From Planctomycetia bacterium (lineage in GTDB: Bacteria; Planctomycetota; Planctomycetia; Planctomycetales; Planctomycetaceae): 64,000 bases of DNA. Under the pieces are notes generated by a model. The model ran no database searches and was not told the origin of the DNA. It saw only the letters and a program-made list of their open reading frames with translations. A program made the translations under genes and the position numbers. The stretch lies in NCBI GenBank assembly GCA_016200145.1, contig JACQFH010000043.1, forward strand, positions 1 to 64,000, read 5' to 3'. Of the stretch, positions 17,837 to 25,872 are shown piece by piece. Positions within the stretch are counted from its first letter, which is position 1. Each line of letters starts with the position of its first letter.

Positions 17837-18460
17837 ATGTTTGACACGTATTCGGGGCTCGTCGCGCCGCAGAATCAGCGGCCCCGCGACTACATGCGTC
17901 AGCGGCAGATGACGATTGGCGACCTGCTGCTCGAGAACCGCATCGTGTTTCTCGACGGGCCGATTCACGACGTCAGCGCGAACCTGATCGTGATGAAGCT
18001 TCTGTTTCTGCAGTCCGAGAACCGGCACCAGGACATCCACCTGTATATCAATTCGCCGGGCGGCTCGGTGAGTGCCACGATGGCCATCTACGACACGATG
18101 CAGTTCCTCGATTGCCCCATCGCGACGTATTGCGTGGGCCTGTCGGCCAGCGGCGGGGCCATCGTGCTGGCGGGGGGCACGAAAGGCAAGCGCTTCGCTT
18201 TGCCGCATTCGAAAATCATGATCCACCAGCCGTACGGCCAGGTCGGAGGCCAGGTCTCGGACATCGAGATTCAGGCCAAGGAAATCCTCGAGACGCGGGA
18301 AACCCTGAACGAGATTCTGGCGCAGCACACGGGCCAGCCGCTCGAGCGCATCGCGCGCGACACCGAGCGCGACCGCTACCTCAGCGCCATCCAGGCCAAG
18401 GAATACGGGATCGTCGACGAAGTTCTGACGAAGGCCCCGAAGAAAGACGACAAGAAGTAG
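17837..18460 (+). CDS. clpP1: ATP-dependent Clp protease proteolytic subunit, first copy
   Basis: The 207-residue serine protease subunit carries [17 protein letters not shown] with the nucleophile Ser105, KIMIHQP with His130, and TERDRYL with Asp179, so the triad is intact. Two differences from typical ClpP are seen in the nucleophile elbow: Leu-Ser for Gln-Ala and Gly for the Met after the Ser. GAGGG lies seven bases before the ATG. ClpP forms a barrel of two rings of seven that degrades proteins fed by ClpX, ClpA or ClpC; no Clp ATPase gene is adjacent. Confidence 0.95.
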   Translation: MFDTYSGLVAPQNQRPRDYMRQRQMTIGDLLLENRIVFLDGPIHDVSANLIVMKLLFLQSENRHQDIHLYINSPGGSVSATMAIYDTMQFLDCPIATYCVGLSASGGAIVLAGGTKGKRFALPHSKIMIHQPYGQVGGQVSDIEIQAKEILETRETLNEILAQHTGQPLERIARDTERDRYLSAIQAKEYGIVDEVLTKAPKKDDKK

Positions 18461-18506
18461 AACCACGTCGCGAAACCGCCAGCGCTGCCTATTGAAAGAT
18501 CATCTC

Positions 18507-19121
18507 ATGTCGATCGTGCCCTACGTCATTGAAAAGAGCGGCCGCGAAGAGCGGGCGATGGATATCTATTCGCGGCTCTTGAAAGATCGCATTATCTTTC
18601 TGGGGACGCAGGTCAATGACGTCGTCGCCAACGCCATTGTCGCGCAACTGCTGTTCCTGCAGTTCGAAGACGACAAGGCCGACATCCACATGTACATCAA
18701 TTCGCCGGGGGGCTCGATCACCGCCGGCATGGCCATTTACGACACGATGCAGTTCGTCCGCCCCGATGTGTCGACCTACTGCATCGGTCAGGCGTCGAGC
18801 ATGGGGGCCATCCTGCTGACAGCGGGGGCGGCAGGCAAACGCAACGCTCTGCCCCACGCCCGCATCATGATCCACCAGCCCCTGGCAGGGATGGAAGGCA
18901 CCGCCACCGAGCTCGAGATCCACGCCAAGGAAGTTTTGCGCGTCAAGCAGATGATGAATGAGGTGTTGCTCAAGCACACCGGACAGTCGCTCACCAAGAT
19001 CGAACAGGACACCGACCGCGACAACTTCATGTCGCCTGAAGAAGCCAAGTCGTACGGCCTGATCGACAATATCCTCGAACGTCTCCCCGCCAACGTCGTT
19101 CCGCCCGTGTCCGCGCCGTAG
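18507..19121 (+). CDS. clpP2: ATP-dependent Clp protease proteolytic subunit, second copy
   Basis: With the ATG at 18507 this has 204 residues and canonical motifs: IGQASSMGA (Ser98), ARIMIHQP (His123), and DTDRDNFMS (Asp172). A TTG start 15 bases upstream is also open but adds an atypical MKDHL. It lies 46 bases after clpP1, probably in one transcript. The two copies differ mainly in the nucleophile elbow and terminus, so they may form mixed or distinct barrels (inference from other bacteria with two ClpPs). Confidence 0.95.
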   Translation: MSIVPYVIEKSGREERAMDIYSRLLKDRIIFLGTQVNDVVANAIVAQLLFLQFEDDKADIHMYINSPGGSITAGMAIYDTMQFVRPDVSTYCIGQASSMGAILLTAGAAGKRNALPHARIMIHQPLAGMEGTATELEIHAKEVLRVKQMMNEVLLKHTGQSLTKIEQDTDRDNFMSPEEAKSYGLIDNILERLPANVVPPVSAP

Positions 19122-19162
19122 CGTTTTGCCCGCAGGGGGGCACTTCGTTTCAGGCCGTTCGT

Positions 19163-20098
19163 ATGCTGTCATTTTACCGTATGTCGTTCCTGCGATCGGC
19201 CGGAACGGCTCTCGTCTGCGCCTTCGCCCTCGCAGGGTGCTCGGCCCGGGGCGAAATGGACCAGCTCGAGGCCGACCTGCGCAACAAAGAGCAGGCCCAG
19301 GAAGAGCTCACCCGCCAGCTCGCCCATGCCGAGGAAGACCTGAAGGTCGCTCGCAGCGATGCCGTCGCTTTGCGAAAACAGTTGAACCGGAACCGGCAGG
19401 TTTCCCTCACCGAAGAGCAGGCCGATGTGCTCTATCGAGCCGAGGCCGTCAAGTTCAACTCGCTGCTCACCAGCGGGCAGAACCGCGACGGACAACCCGG
19501 AGACGAAGGCCTGTCGGTCATGCTGATCCCCGTCGACGTGCACGGCGACCTCGTCAAGCTGGCCGGCGCCGTCGAGCTCGAATTGTTCGACATGTCGCTG
19601 GAAGGGGAACAGCAGCGTCTGGGCCAGTGGACGTTTACGACCGACGAAGTCCGCGAGCACTGGCATCGCGGTTTCATCAGCACGGGCTATCTGTTCCAGC
19701 TCGACTGGCAGAGGATTCCGTCCGCTTCTGAGCTGACTCTGCATGCGAAGCTCAGCATCCACGACGGCCGCAAGTTCGACGCCACGACGCAGGTGAAAGT
19801 CGATCCCCCGCTGCCGAGATCGGCCACGGCCGACGGCGGCCCGGGCGTGCGGCCCGCGGTCGAATCGGCGCGCCGGCGGAAAGCGGCCCCCGCGGGCAAG
19901 CCGGCGATCGTCCCCGCGTCATCCACCATGAAGGCCCGTCGGCCCGCCGGCCTGGACGCCGCTGCACATCCTGGCGAGATGCCCCCCGTGCGCAAGCCCC
20001 GGCCCGATCTGCGCGAGCGTCCGGCGCGAGAGCCCGCCGACGACCCGACCCGCACCAGCGACCGCTGGACCGACGAGACGATCCCGACGTTGCGCTAG
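19163..20098 (+). CDS. Coiled-coil lipoprotein of unknown function
   Basis: This 311-residue protein has a lipobox LAGC (Cys26). A coiled coil covers about residues 30-77 (heptads in QLEADLRNKEQAQEELTRQL). A globular beta-rich domain follows (about 95-215, with VMLIPVDVHGDLVKLAG and an FDMS strand), then a Pro/Arg-rich, probably disordered tail. The function is unknown. An ATG at 19181 is an alternative start with the same signal. It follows clpP2 by 41 bases. Confidence 0.75.
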   Translation: MLSFYRMSFLRSAGTALVCAFALAGCSARGEMDQLEADLRNKEQAQEELTRQLAHAEEDLKVARSDAVALRKQLNRNRQVSLTEEQADVLYRAEAVKFNSLLTSGQNRDGQPGDEGLSVMLIPVDVHGDLVKLAGAVELELFDMSLEGEQQRLGQWTFTTDEVREHWHRGFISTGYLFQLDWQRIPSASELTLHAKLSIHDGRKFDATTQVKVDPPLPRSATADGGPGVRPAVESARRRKAAPAGKPAIVPASSTMKARRPAGLDAAAHPGEMPPVRKPRPDLRERPAREPADDPTRTSDRWTDETIPTLR

Positions 20099-20175
20099 AC
20101 GACTTTTGGGACTGGGGCCGGGAATCGGCGCTGCAGGAGCGTCCATGCCACCAGTTTAGGCGAAACGAAACCCAG

Positions 20176-20307
20176 TTATCGTGTGAATCGCGTCAGAACC
20201 CACACGAACACCACGACGGGGATCGACAATCGGCCGATTTCGCCTGGTGTCGCCATCAAGCCATACGCAATCAGACGATCGCAAACATGAGAGATCCAAA
20301 TCGGCAT
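20176..20307 (-). CDS. 43-residue membrane peptide
   Basis: The ATG at 20307 has a perfect GGAGG (20314-20318) six bases upstream, which decides the start. A longer GTG reading (20403) adds 32 residues but has no ribosome site. The product has one hydrophobic segment at about residues 27-39 (LSIPVVVFVWVL) and a short basic end (TRFTR). Its N-terminus is amphipathic. The size and plan resemble toxin-like or regulatory small membrane proteins, but nothing further supports a role. Confidence 0.5.
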   Translation of the reverse strand: MPIWISHVCDRLIAYGLMATPGEIGRLSIPVVVFVWVLTRFTR

Positions 20308-20519
20308 AACGCACCTCCAAATCAGCCCGCAAAGCTGATTCAACTCTAGCACAAAACTGTCCACGCGCCGGTTCAATGCGACTTCGCGATTGATCTGAAC
20401 CACCTGGTTGCCGCGACGCGCGTGTCAAATCCGATAAATCCGGCACTCGGAACAGCTCTGGCACACGGCTTCTGTCAGGGAGTGAACAAAGGCTGCGGGC
20501 CATTCCGCTCGTGGCGAGA

Positions 20520-21800
20520 TTACTTTCCTTTTACGGGAAGCAAGGGCAGCTTCGTCTCTTCGCTGTCTCCGCCTTTGGGGCCCGGAACTGAGAGGACCGG
20601 GCGATCGTCCGCGGCGATCTGGAACGTCCAATCCGCGTCCAGACGGATCACCCAGCCGGACTTTCGATCGGCCACAATTTTTCCTGTCCAGACGGGCGTA
20701 TCGGCCTTGAAAGGTTTCTTGTCGGCCGGGTCGAAAATCTCGGCTTCGAAGGTTGTGCCGTCCGCAGCAAGTCGTTTGAAATTCAAGATCAGGGTGCGTC
20801 GCGTCTTCTCTGATTCCGAGAGCCTGAAGACGTAGCATGCTCCCGGCGCGGCGGCTTCGGCGAGAATCCGCTTCTGGCGCTGGGGATCGATCGGCAACAG
20901 GCTGAGCGCCTGCATCGCCTCGCCCAGGGCTTCACCGGCGGCCGTGAATTCACGATCGAACTTGAGGTAGTCTTTGCGCCAGCCGGCCGGGTCCGGATTG
21001 GGGGCGGGATTTTTCAATTCCGCCTGGCGGCCTACCATCGTCCCCTGGTCTGACCAGATCGAACAGGTGACGGTCATCGTGTTCGTAAAATCGAGGCGCC
21101 GGCGGTTCCAGCGGAAGTGCGGCACAAGGCGCACGGCCTCGGCGACTTCCAGTTTCGGCAAGTAGACGTAGTGCGCGGCCTTTTCGCCCCATTCATTCCT
21201 GGCGACCAGCTCGATCACGGCGTGAGTCAGGTCCTGCCCCGAAACGTTCTCGACTTTGAAGTTGTTGAGCTTCTGGAACTTGTCGCTCGACGAGCGGACG
21301 TTCCAGACCCCTTCGACTTCGACAACGGGCTTTGCTGCGGCAGGCCCGCCGCAGCGCATCGCGAGCGTCAACAGCACGTTCTGCCAGAATTCGGCCATGC
21401 GATCGATCTGGGCCATGTCGGCATAAGCCAGGAGCCCGCTCACCACGGCGCGTTGTTCCACGTCGGCTTTCATGCCAACCACGCCCCCCAGGAACTCTTG
21501 CAGCTTCTGGCGGCTGGCTTCGGTCATCGGTGCGTCAACGACGCGCACATTGTATTGCGGATACTGCTTCTGCAGTTCCTCTTCGAGTTGCGCGCGGTCG
21601 ATCTCGCGCTGAAAAACGTATCTGCCCGCTGGCAGGAAGACTTTTTGCTGAAACTCGTGCATCGACGAGGCGGGCGTGTTGCCAAATTGCTCGTCGGCCA
21701 ACGCGAGCTGGCAACGGGCCCGGCACAGAGTCTGCGCCCGCTCGGCCGCGCGTCTCAGATAGGGATGACCTGACTCGGCGAGATGGTCGTAATGACTCAA
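20520..21800 (-). CDS. Hypothetical protein, probably the C-terminal part of a split gene
   Basis: The 426-residue frame (TTG at 21800) is not recognised. It has a helical N-terminus, a central beta-rich region (about 165-270, VEVEGVWNVRSS to WSDQGTMVGRQ) and a C-terminal segment with strands (ILNFKRLAADGTTFEAEIFD, WTGKIVADRKSG). It lacks a signal peptide and a ribosome site, and the same frame stays open and protein-like upstream of the TTG (GKNLDLIKDLLSHYDHL). That region overlaps the end of the preceding frame, so the two frames may be one gene broken by a single-base shift near 21845. Confidence 0.6.
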   Translation of the reverse strand: MSHYDHLAESGHPYLRRAAERAQTLCRARCQLALADEQFGNTPASSMHEFQQKVFLPAGRYVFQREIDRAQLEEELQKQYPQYNVRVVDAPMTEASRQKLQEFLGGVVGMKADVEQRAVVSGLLAYADMAQIDRMAEFWQNVLLTLAMRCGGPAAAKPVVEVEGVWNVRSSSDKFQKLNNFKVENVSGQDLTHAVIELVARNEWGEKAAHYVYLPKLEVAEAVRLVPHFRWNRRRLDFTNTMTVTCSIWSDQGTMVGRQAELKNPAPNPDPAGWRKDYLKFDREFTAAGEALGEAMQALSLLPIDPQRQKRILAEAAAPGACYVFRLSESEKTRRTLILNFKRLAADGTTFEAEIFDPADKKPFKADTPVWTGKIVADRKSGWVIRLDADWTFQIAADDRPVLSVPGPKGGDSEETKLPLLPVKGK

Positions 21801-21811
21801 CAGGTCTTTAA

Positions 21812-23248
21812 TCAGGTCGAGGTTCTTTCCCGCGCCCGTTGACTGCTGCGATACGGAATGTAGAGCCGCTCGCCCCAGAACGGACCGGAGTTATCGCTGT
21901 GGTAACAGGGAAATGAGGAAAGTGCTGCGATCTCGCGCCAGACGGCGTTGGCGTCGGCCACATCAACCTTGTCGGCGGCCGAGGCGGAAGCCGCGCCGTC
22001 TCCCTTCCGGTTGCCGATACCGGCTTTCGCGAGATAATAAGCAATCCGCTTGCGAACCACCTCCTCTTCGGTGCGTGACAGCGCCCCGGTCGTTTTGACC
22101 TTGCCCAGGCTTTCGTTCAGGACCAGTTTCCGTTTCTGGAGCTTCATCGTTGCCGGAGTTCCCTTCGCGGCAAGCTTCCCCGACGTCGCGTCGACTTGGA
22201 CGGCGCTGAACGATAGCCCGTTCCCCTTGAGCTCGACACGCTGACCATGGTAGACGCCATAGATGGTGACGCCATCCCAGTCAATTCCGTCCACCTGCCA
22301 GTCGCCCGTGTTCGGATCGACGTCAATGATCCAGTACTCGTGCCGAGGAACCGTGTTCGACGGAACCTCGCGGGACCAGATCCCGGCCAGGTCTGCGTGT
22401 TGAAGCAGCGCCTGCTGTCCGAGCAGTGGCTTGAGCCGGACCGGGTCCTTGACGCCGGCCGTTTCGTAGGCCGCCACGGATTTGTCGACGGCTTCGCGAT
22501 AGGTTTCGGTCGCGCCTTCTTTCGCTTTGTGGTATTCATCAACGGCCTCCTGCATGGCAGGATGCGTGGGAACCGCCCCGGTCATGCCGAACAGCTTTTG
22601 CTGTGCACTGAACTCGCGCAGACTCGGATTTTTTTGCTCTTCAGGCGACACCGGCAGCAGCCCCTGCGGCCAGCTCTTCGTGGTGCGCTGGTTCTGAGGA
22701 CTTTTGGGCATGTTTCCGCCGGCGGCTTTGCGGCTCGCCTCTTGAGCACGACTTCCGGGCATGCCGGGAGGCGTCACCTGACGTGCACCTTTTTCATTTT
22801 TCTGGCCCGGTCGCGCCCCGCGTTGTGCCCCAGCGGTCGCGGTTTTGTCCCCCTTGCCTTTGGCTGCCTTGGGCTTTTCCTGTTTCGGATCTTCGTCGGT
22901 CGCGTCGGACGGTTTGTCCTCCGGCTTCTCGGCTGCCAGGTCGGTGAATTCCCCGTTGCGGACCTTCTCGCGCTGTTTGGGAAACGCGGCAGCCAACTCG
23001 TCGCGGGCTTTTTTCAAAGCTGCGTCGTAGGCCGCGCGGGCCGCCTTGAATTCCTGCGCGATGGGATCGCCGGCGGCAGCAGGCGTTGGCTTGACGGGGG
23101 GCAACTCGTTCTCGTCAATCGCTGACGGATTCAACGCACGAGGCGGCGCCGCCCGGGCCAGGCGCCCGGAGTCTGCCCATCCGACCGCAAAACCTCCGCA
23201 GATCAGTGCCATTCCCGTGAGCACTTGGCGAAATTGGCGGCTCGTCAC
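21812..23248 (-). CDS. Secreted hypothetical protein, probably the N-terminal part of the same split gene
   Basis: The 478-residue frame starts with a signal-like segment (LTGMALICGGFAVGWA). A charged low-complexity region rich in Lys, Glu, Ala and Pro follows (about 100-190), then a folded region with EYWIIDVDPNTGDWQVDGID and VKTTGALSRTEEEVV. After RLYIPYR the frame turns into a short Arg-rich end (RSSQRARERTST), typical of reading past a frameshift. The neighbouring frame 20520-21800 continues protein-like sequence across that point. No family is recognised. Confidence 0.6.
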   Translation of the reverse strand: MTSRQFRQVLTGMALICGGFAVGWADSGRLARAAPPRALNPSAIDENELPPVKPTPAAAGDPIAQEFKAARAAYDAALKKARDELAAAFPKQREKVRNGEFTDLAAEKPEDKPSDATDEDPKQEKPKAAKGKGDKTATAGAQRGARPGQKNEKGARQVTPPGMPGSRAQEASRKAAGGNMPKSPQNQRTTKSWPQGLLPVSPEEQKNPSLREFSAQQKLFGMTGAVPTHPAMQEAVDEYHKAKEGATETYREAVDKSVAAYETAGVKDPVRLKPLLGQQALLQHADLAGIWSREVPSNTVPRHEYWIIDVDPNTGDWQVDGIDWDGVTIYGVYHGQRVELKGNGLSFSAVQVDATSGKLAAKGTPATMKLQKRKLVLNESLGKVKTTGALSRTEEEVVRKRIAYYLAKAGIGNRKGDGAASASAADKVDVADANAVWREIAALSSFPCYHSDNSGPFWGERLYIPYRSSQRARERTST

Positions 23249-23613
23249 GGCAGTCTCCTGTCGCGGGTGTTATTGGCGAGTTGGCATTCATGGCCCGGGA
23301 TGATGAGCGTCGAATCCTCAAGCGGCGATCGAATCCGCTCGCTTGCCTGTCGCCAATCCGGGAGTCACGGCGCAAGACTACCAGATGCTACCCGCGCCGT
23401 GTGCCCGAGTAAATTGTGCGTACCCGATCACGCCTCGGTCGGGCTCTGTTGCAGCTCGGCCGCAAAGGCGGCGGCCGTGACGCCTGCCCAACAAACCAGG
23501 ACACCACCTCCCGCTCCGGCATCTGGAACTTCTCTGCCCAGATCGCTATATTTCCATGCTGAGCATGAGGCGGAATATCCTGGGGGCAGGCGCAACGACA
23601 GGGACGGAATCCG
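23249..23613. other. Divergent intergenic region, no gene seen
   Basis: This lies between the split secreted gene (minus) and the phosphorylase gene (plus), so it should hold both promoters. I see no clear promoter boxes, RNA gene or repeat. Confidence 0.4.
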
Positions 23614-25761
23614 ATGGCAAAGCAAAAGACGGTCCACGACAAGCTGCGGGAGCTGGGGAAAAATCTGTGGTGGAGCTGGCAGCCGGAAGTCACCCAGATC
23701 TTCCGCGAGATTGACCCGAACCTGTGGACCGACGTGGGGCATAATCCGGTGCTGCTGCTCGAGCAGTACCCCCCCGACGTGCTGGAAAAGCGGGCCTCAG
23801 AGGCTGTCCTGCACACCCGCATCAATTGGGCCTACCGCCGCTGGCAGGAGTATATGGAAGCCACCGACACGTGGGGCGCAACCCACGCCGGCGTGCTCGG
23901 CCATCGTCCGACGGCTTATTTTTCGGCGGAATTCGGCGTGCACGAATCGCTGCCGATCTATTCCGGGGGCCTGGGGGTGCTCGCGGGCGACCACCTGAAA
24001 AGCGCTTCGGACCTGGGCATTCCGCTGGTGGCCGTGGGCCTCTTTTACGGCCAGGGGTATTTTCAGCAGTACCTCGACGAGAACGGCTGGCAGCAGGAAA
24101 CGTACACCGATCTCAAGATCTCGAAGCTGCCGATCGAACCGGCCCTGTCGCGCGACGGCAAGCCGGTGATGATCAGCGTCGACACGCGCGGCGGCAAGAT
24201 TCATGCCCGCACCTGGCGGATCAACGTGGGAAGAATTCCGCTGTATTTGCTCGATACCGATGTTCCCGAAAATCGCGATGAAGACCGGCACCTCACCAGC
24301 CGGCTGTATGGCGGCGACCAGCGGACGCGCATCCGGCAGGAGATCATCCTGGGAATCGGAGGCGTGCGGGCCCTGGCGGCGCTGGGCATCATTCCCGGCG
24401 TGATCCACATGAACGAGGGGCACTCGGCCTTCGCGGGGCTGGAAGTCATCCGCCAGCGCATGAAAGAAGACGAGCTCTCGTTCGACGAAGCGCTGCGCGA
24501 AACGGCCGCGATGAGCGCCTTCACCACGCACACTCCCGTTCCGGCCGGGCACGATCGCTTCAATGCCGAGCTGATCGAAGAGCACCTGGGCCCGCAGCGC
24601 GACGAGCTGGGATTGCGGCACGATTCGCTGATGAGCCTGGGGCGCGTCGAGCCGCAGAACCAGCAGGAATCGTTCTGCATGACGGTGCTGGCCTTCAAGC
24701 TGTGCCGGCGCGCCAACGCCGTGTCGGGCCTGCACGGCGTCGTCAGCCGCAGGATGTGGGCCAATCTCTGGCCGTGGCGCAGCGAAGAGGAAATTCCGAT
24801 CGGTCACATCACGAACGGCATCCACGTGCCGACCTGGCTGGCGGCCCAGATTCGCACCCTGTACGACCGCGTGCTGCCCCTCAACTGGTACGTGCGGACC
24901 GGCGAACCCGAAGTCTGGGCCCCGGTCGAGCACCTTTCGCCCGGCGAACTGTGGGAGACTCACCAGACTCTCAAGAGCCGGCTGATCACCTACGCCCGCA
25001 ACCGGCTCATCAAGCAGGCCCGCCGCCGCGATGTGCCCGAAACCGTGCTGGCCCAGCTCTCGACGGCACTCGATCCGCGGGTGCTGACGATCGGCTTTGC
25101 GCGGCGATTCGCCCCCTACAAACGCGCCGATCTGATTTTCCGCGACGTCGATCTGATCGGGAAACTGATGACCAATCCGGACCGCCCGATTCAGTTCGTG
25201 TTCGCCGGAAAATCGCATCCGGCCGACGAGCCAGGCAAGTCGATCCTGCAGAAAATCTACAAGCTGTCACAACAGGAGCCGTTCCGCGGCAAGCTGGTGT
25301 TTCTGGAAGACTACGACATCAACCTGGCGCGACACCTGGTGCAGGGAGTCGACGACTGGCTCAACAACCCGCGCAGGCCTCTGGAAGCCTCGGGAACGAG
25401 CGGCCAGAAGGTCGTGCTCAACGGTGTTCTCAACTGCTCGATTCTTGACGGCTGGTGGGCCGAAGCCTACGACGGGTCGAACGGCTTTGCGATCGGGACG
25501 GGGCACACCCACGTCAATCAGGACATCCAGGACGAGCGCGACGCCAAAAGCCTCGCCGCGGTGCTCGAAAACGAAGTGATCCCGCTGTTCTACGAGCGCG
25601 ATCAGGACGACCTGCCCCAGGCCTGGATCAAGCGGATGAAGCGCGCCGTGCGGACTCTGGGCTGGCGGTTCAACGCCGACCGCATGGTGATGGACTACGT
25701 TTCGAAAACGTACGTGCCGGCCGCGGGCGGCTTAAGCTGCTCGATGGACGACGTCGTGTAA
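23614..25761 (+). CDS. glgP: Alpha-glucan (glycogen/maltodextrin) phosphorylase, short type
   Basis: The 715-residue enzyme begins with the DUF3417-like lead segment ([14 protein letters not shown]). It carries [54 protein letters not shown] and [10 protein letters not shown]. The cofactor site is [12 protein letters not shown], with the pyridoxal-phosphate Lys at about residue 599. It frees glucose-1-phosphate from alpha-1,4-glucans. The length and motifs fit the TIGR02094-type alpha-glucan phosphorylases, not the long E. coli glycogen phosphorylase. It stands alone, convergent with the next gene. Confidence 0.93.
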   Translation: MAKQKTVHDKLRELGKNLWWSWQPEVTQIFREIDPNLWTDVGHNPVLLLEQYPPDVLEKRASEAVLHTRINWAYRRWQEYMEATDTWGATHAGVLGHRPTAYFSAEFGVHESLPIYSGGLGVLAGDHLKSASDLGIPLVAVGLFYGQGYFQQYLDENGWQQETYTDLKISKLPIEPALSRDGKPVMISVDTRGGKIHARTWRINVGRIPLYLLDTDVPENRDEDRHLTSRLYGGDQRTRIRQEIILGIGGVRALAALGIIPGVIHMNEGHSAFAGLEVIRQRMKEDELSFDEALRETAAMSAFTTHTPVPAGHDRFNAELIEEHLGPQRDELGLRHDSLMSLGRVEPQNQQESFCMTVLAFKLCRRANAVSGLHGVVSRRMWANLWPWRSEEEIPIGHITNGIHVPTWLAAQIRTLYDRVLPLNWYVRTGEPEVWAPVEHLSPGELWETHQTLKSRLITYARNRLIKQARRRDVPETVLAQLSTALDPRVLTIGFARRFAPYKRADLIFRDVDLIGKLMTNPDRPIQFVFAGKSHPADEPGKSILQKIYKLSQQEPFRGKLVFLEDYDINLARHLVQGVDDWLNNPRRPLEASGTSGQKVVLNGVLNCSILDGWWAEAYDGSNGFAIGTGHTHVNQDIQDERDAKSLAAVLENEVIPLFYERDQDDLPQAWIKRMKRAVRTLGWRFNADRMVMDYVSKTYVPAAGGLSCSMDDVV

Positions 25762-25853
25762 CGGAATTCGTGAGATTTCCGCCGCACGGCCCCGCAGCAC
25801 AAGCACTTGTCATTGGCCCGCAACCCGTCACTTCCTGCGTTGGCCCAGCGCCG

Positions 25854-25871
25854 TCAGGCTAGAAAGCCTGA
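25854..25871 (+). terminator. Short hairpin between convergent genes
   Basis: TCAGGCT and AGCCTGA form a perfect 7-bp stem with an AGAA loop, one base from the stop of the opposing gene. Only a weak pyrimidine stretch follows on the plus strand. It may end the phosphorylase transcript. Confidence 0.3.
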
Positions 25872-25872
25872 T

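Noticed and set aside
21812-21860. Programmed -1 frameshift joining the two secreted frames
   Set aside because: No slippery heptamer in the right phase was seen near the transition; a mutation or sequencing error is simpler.
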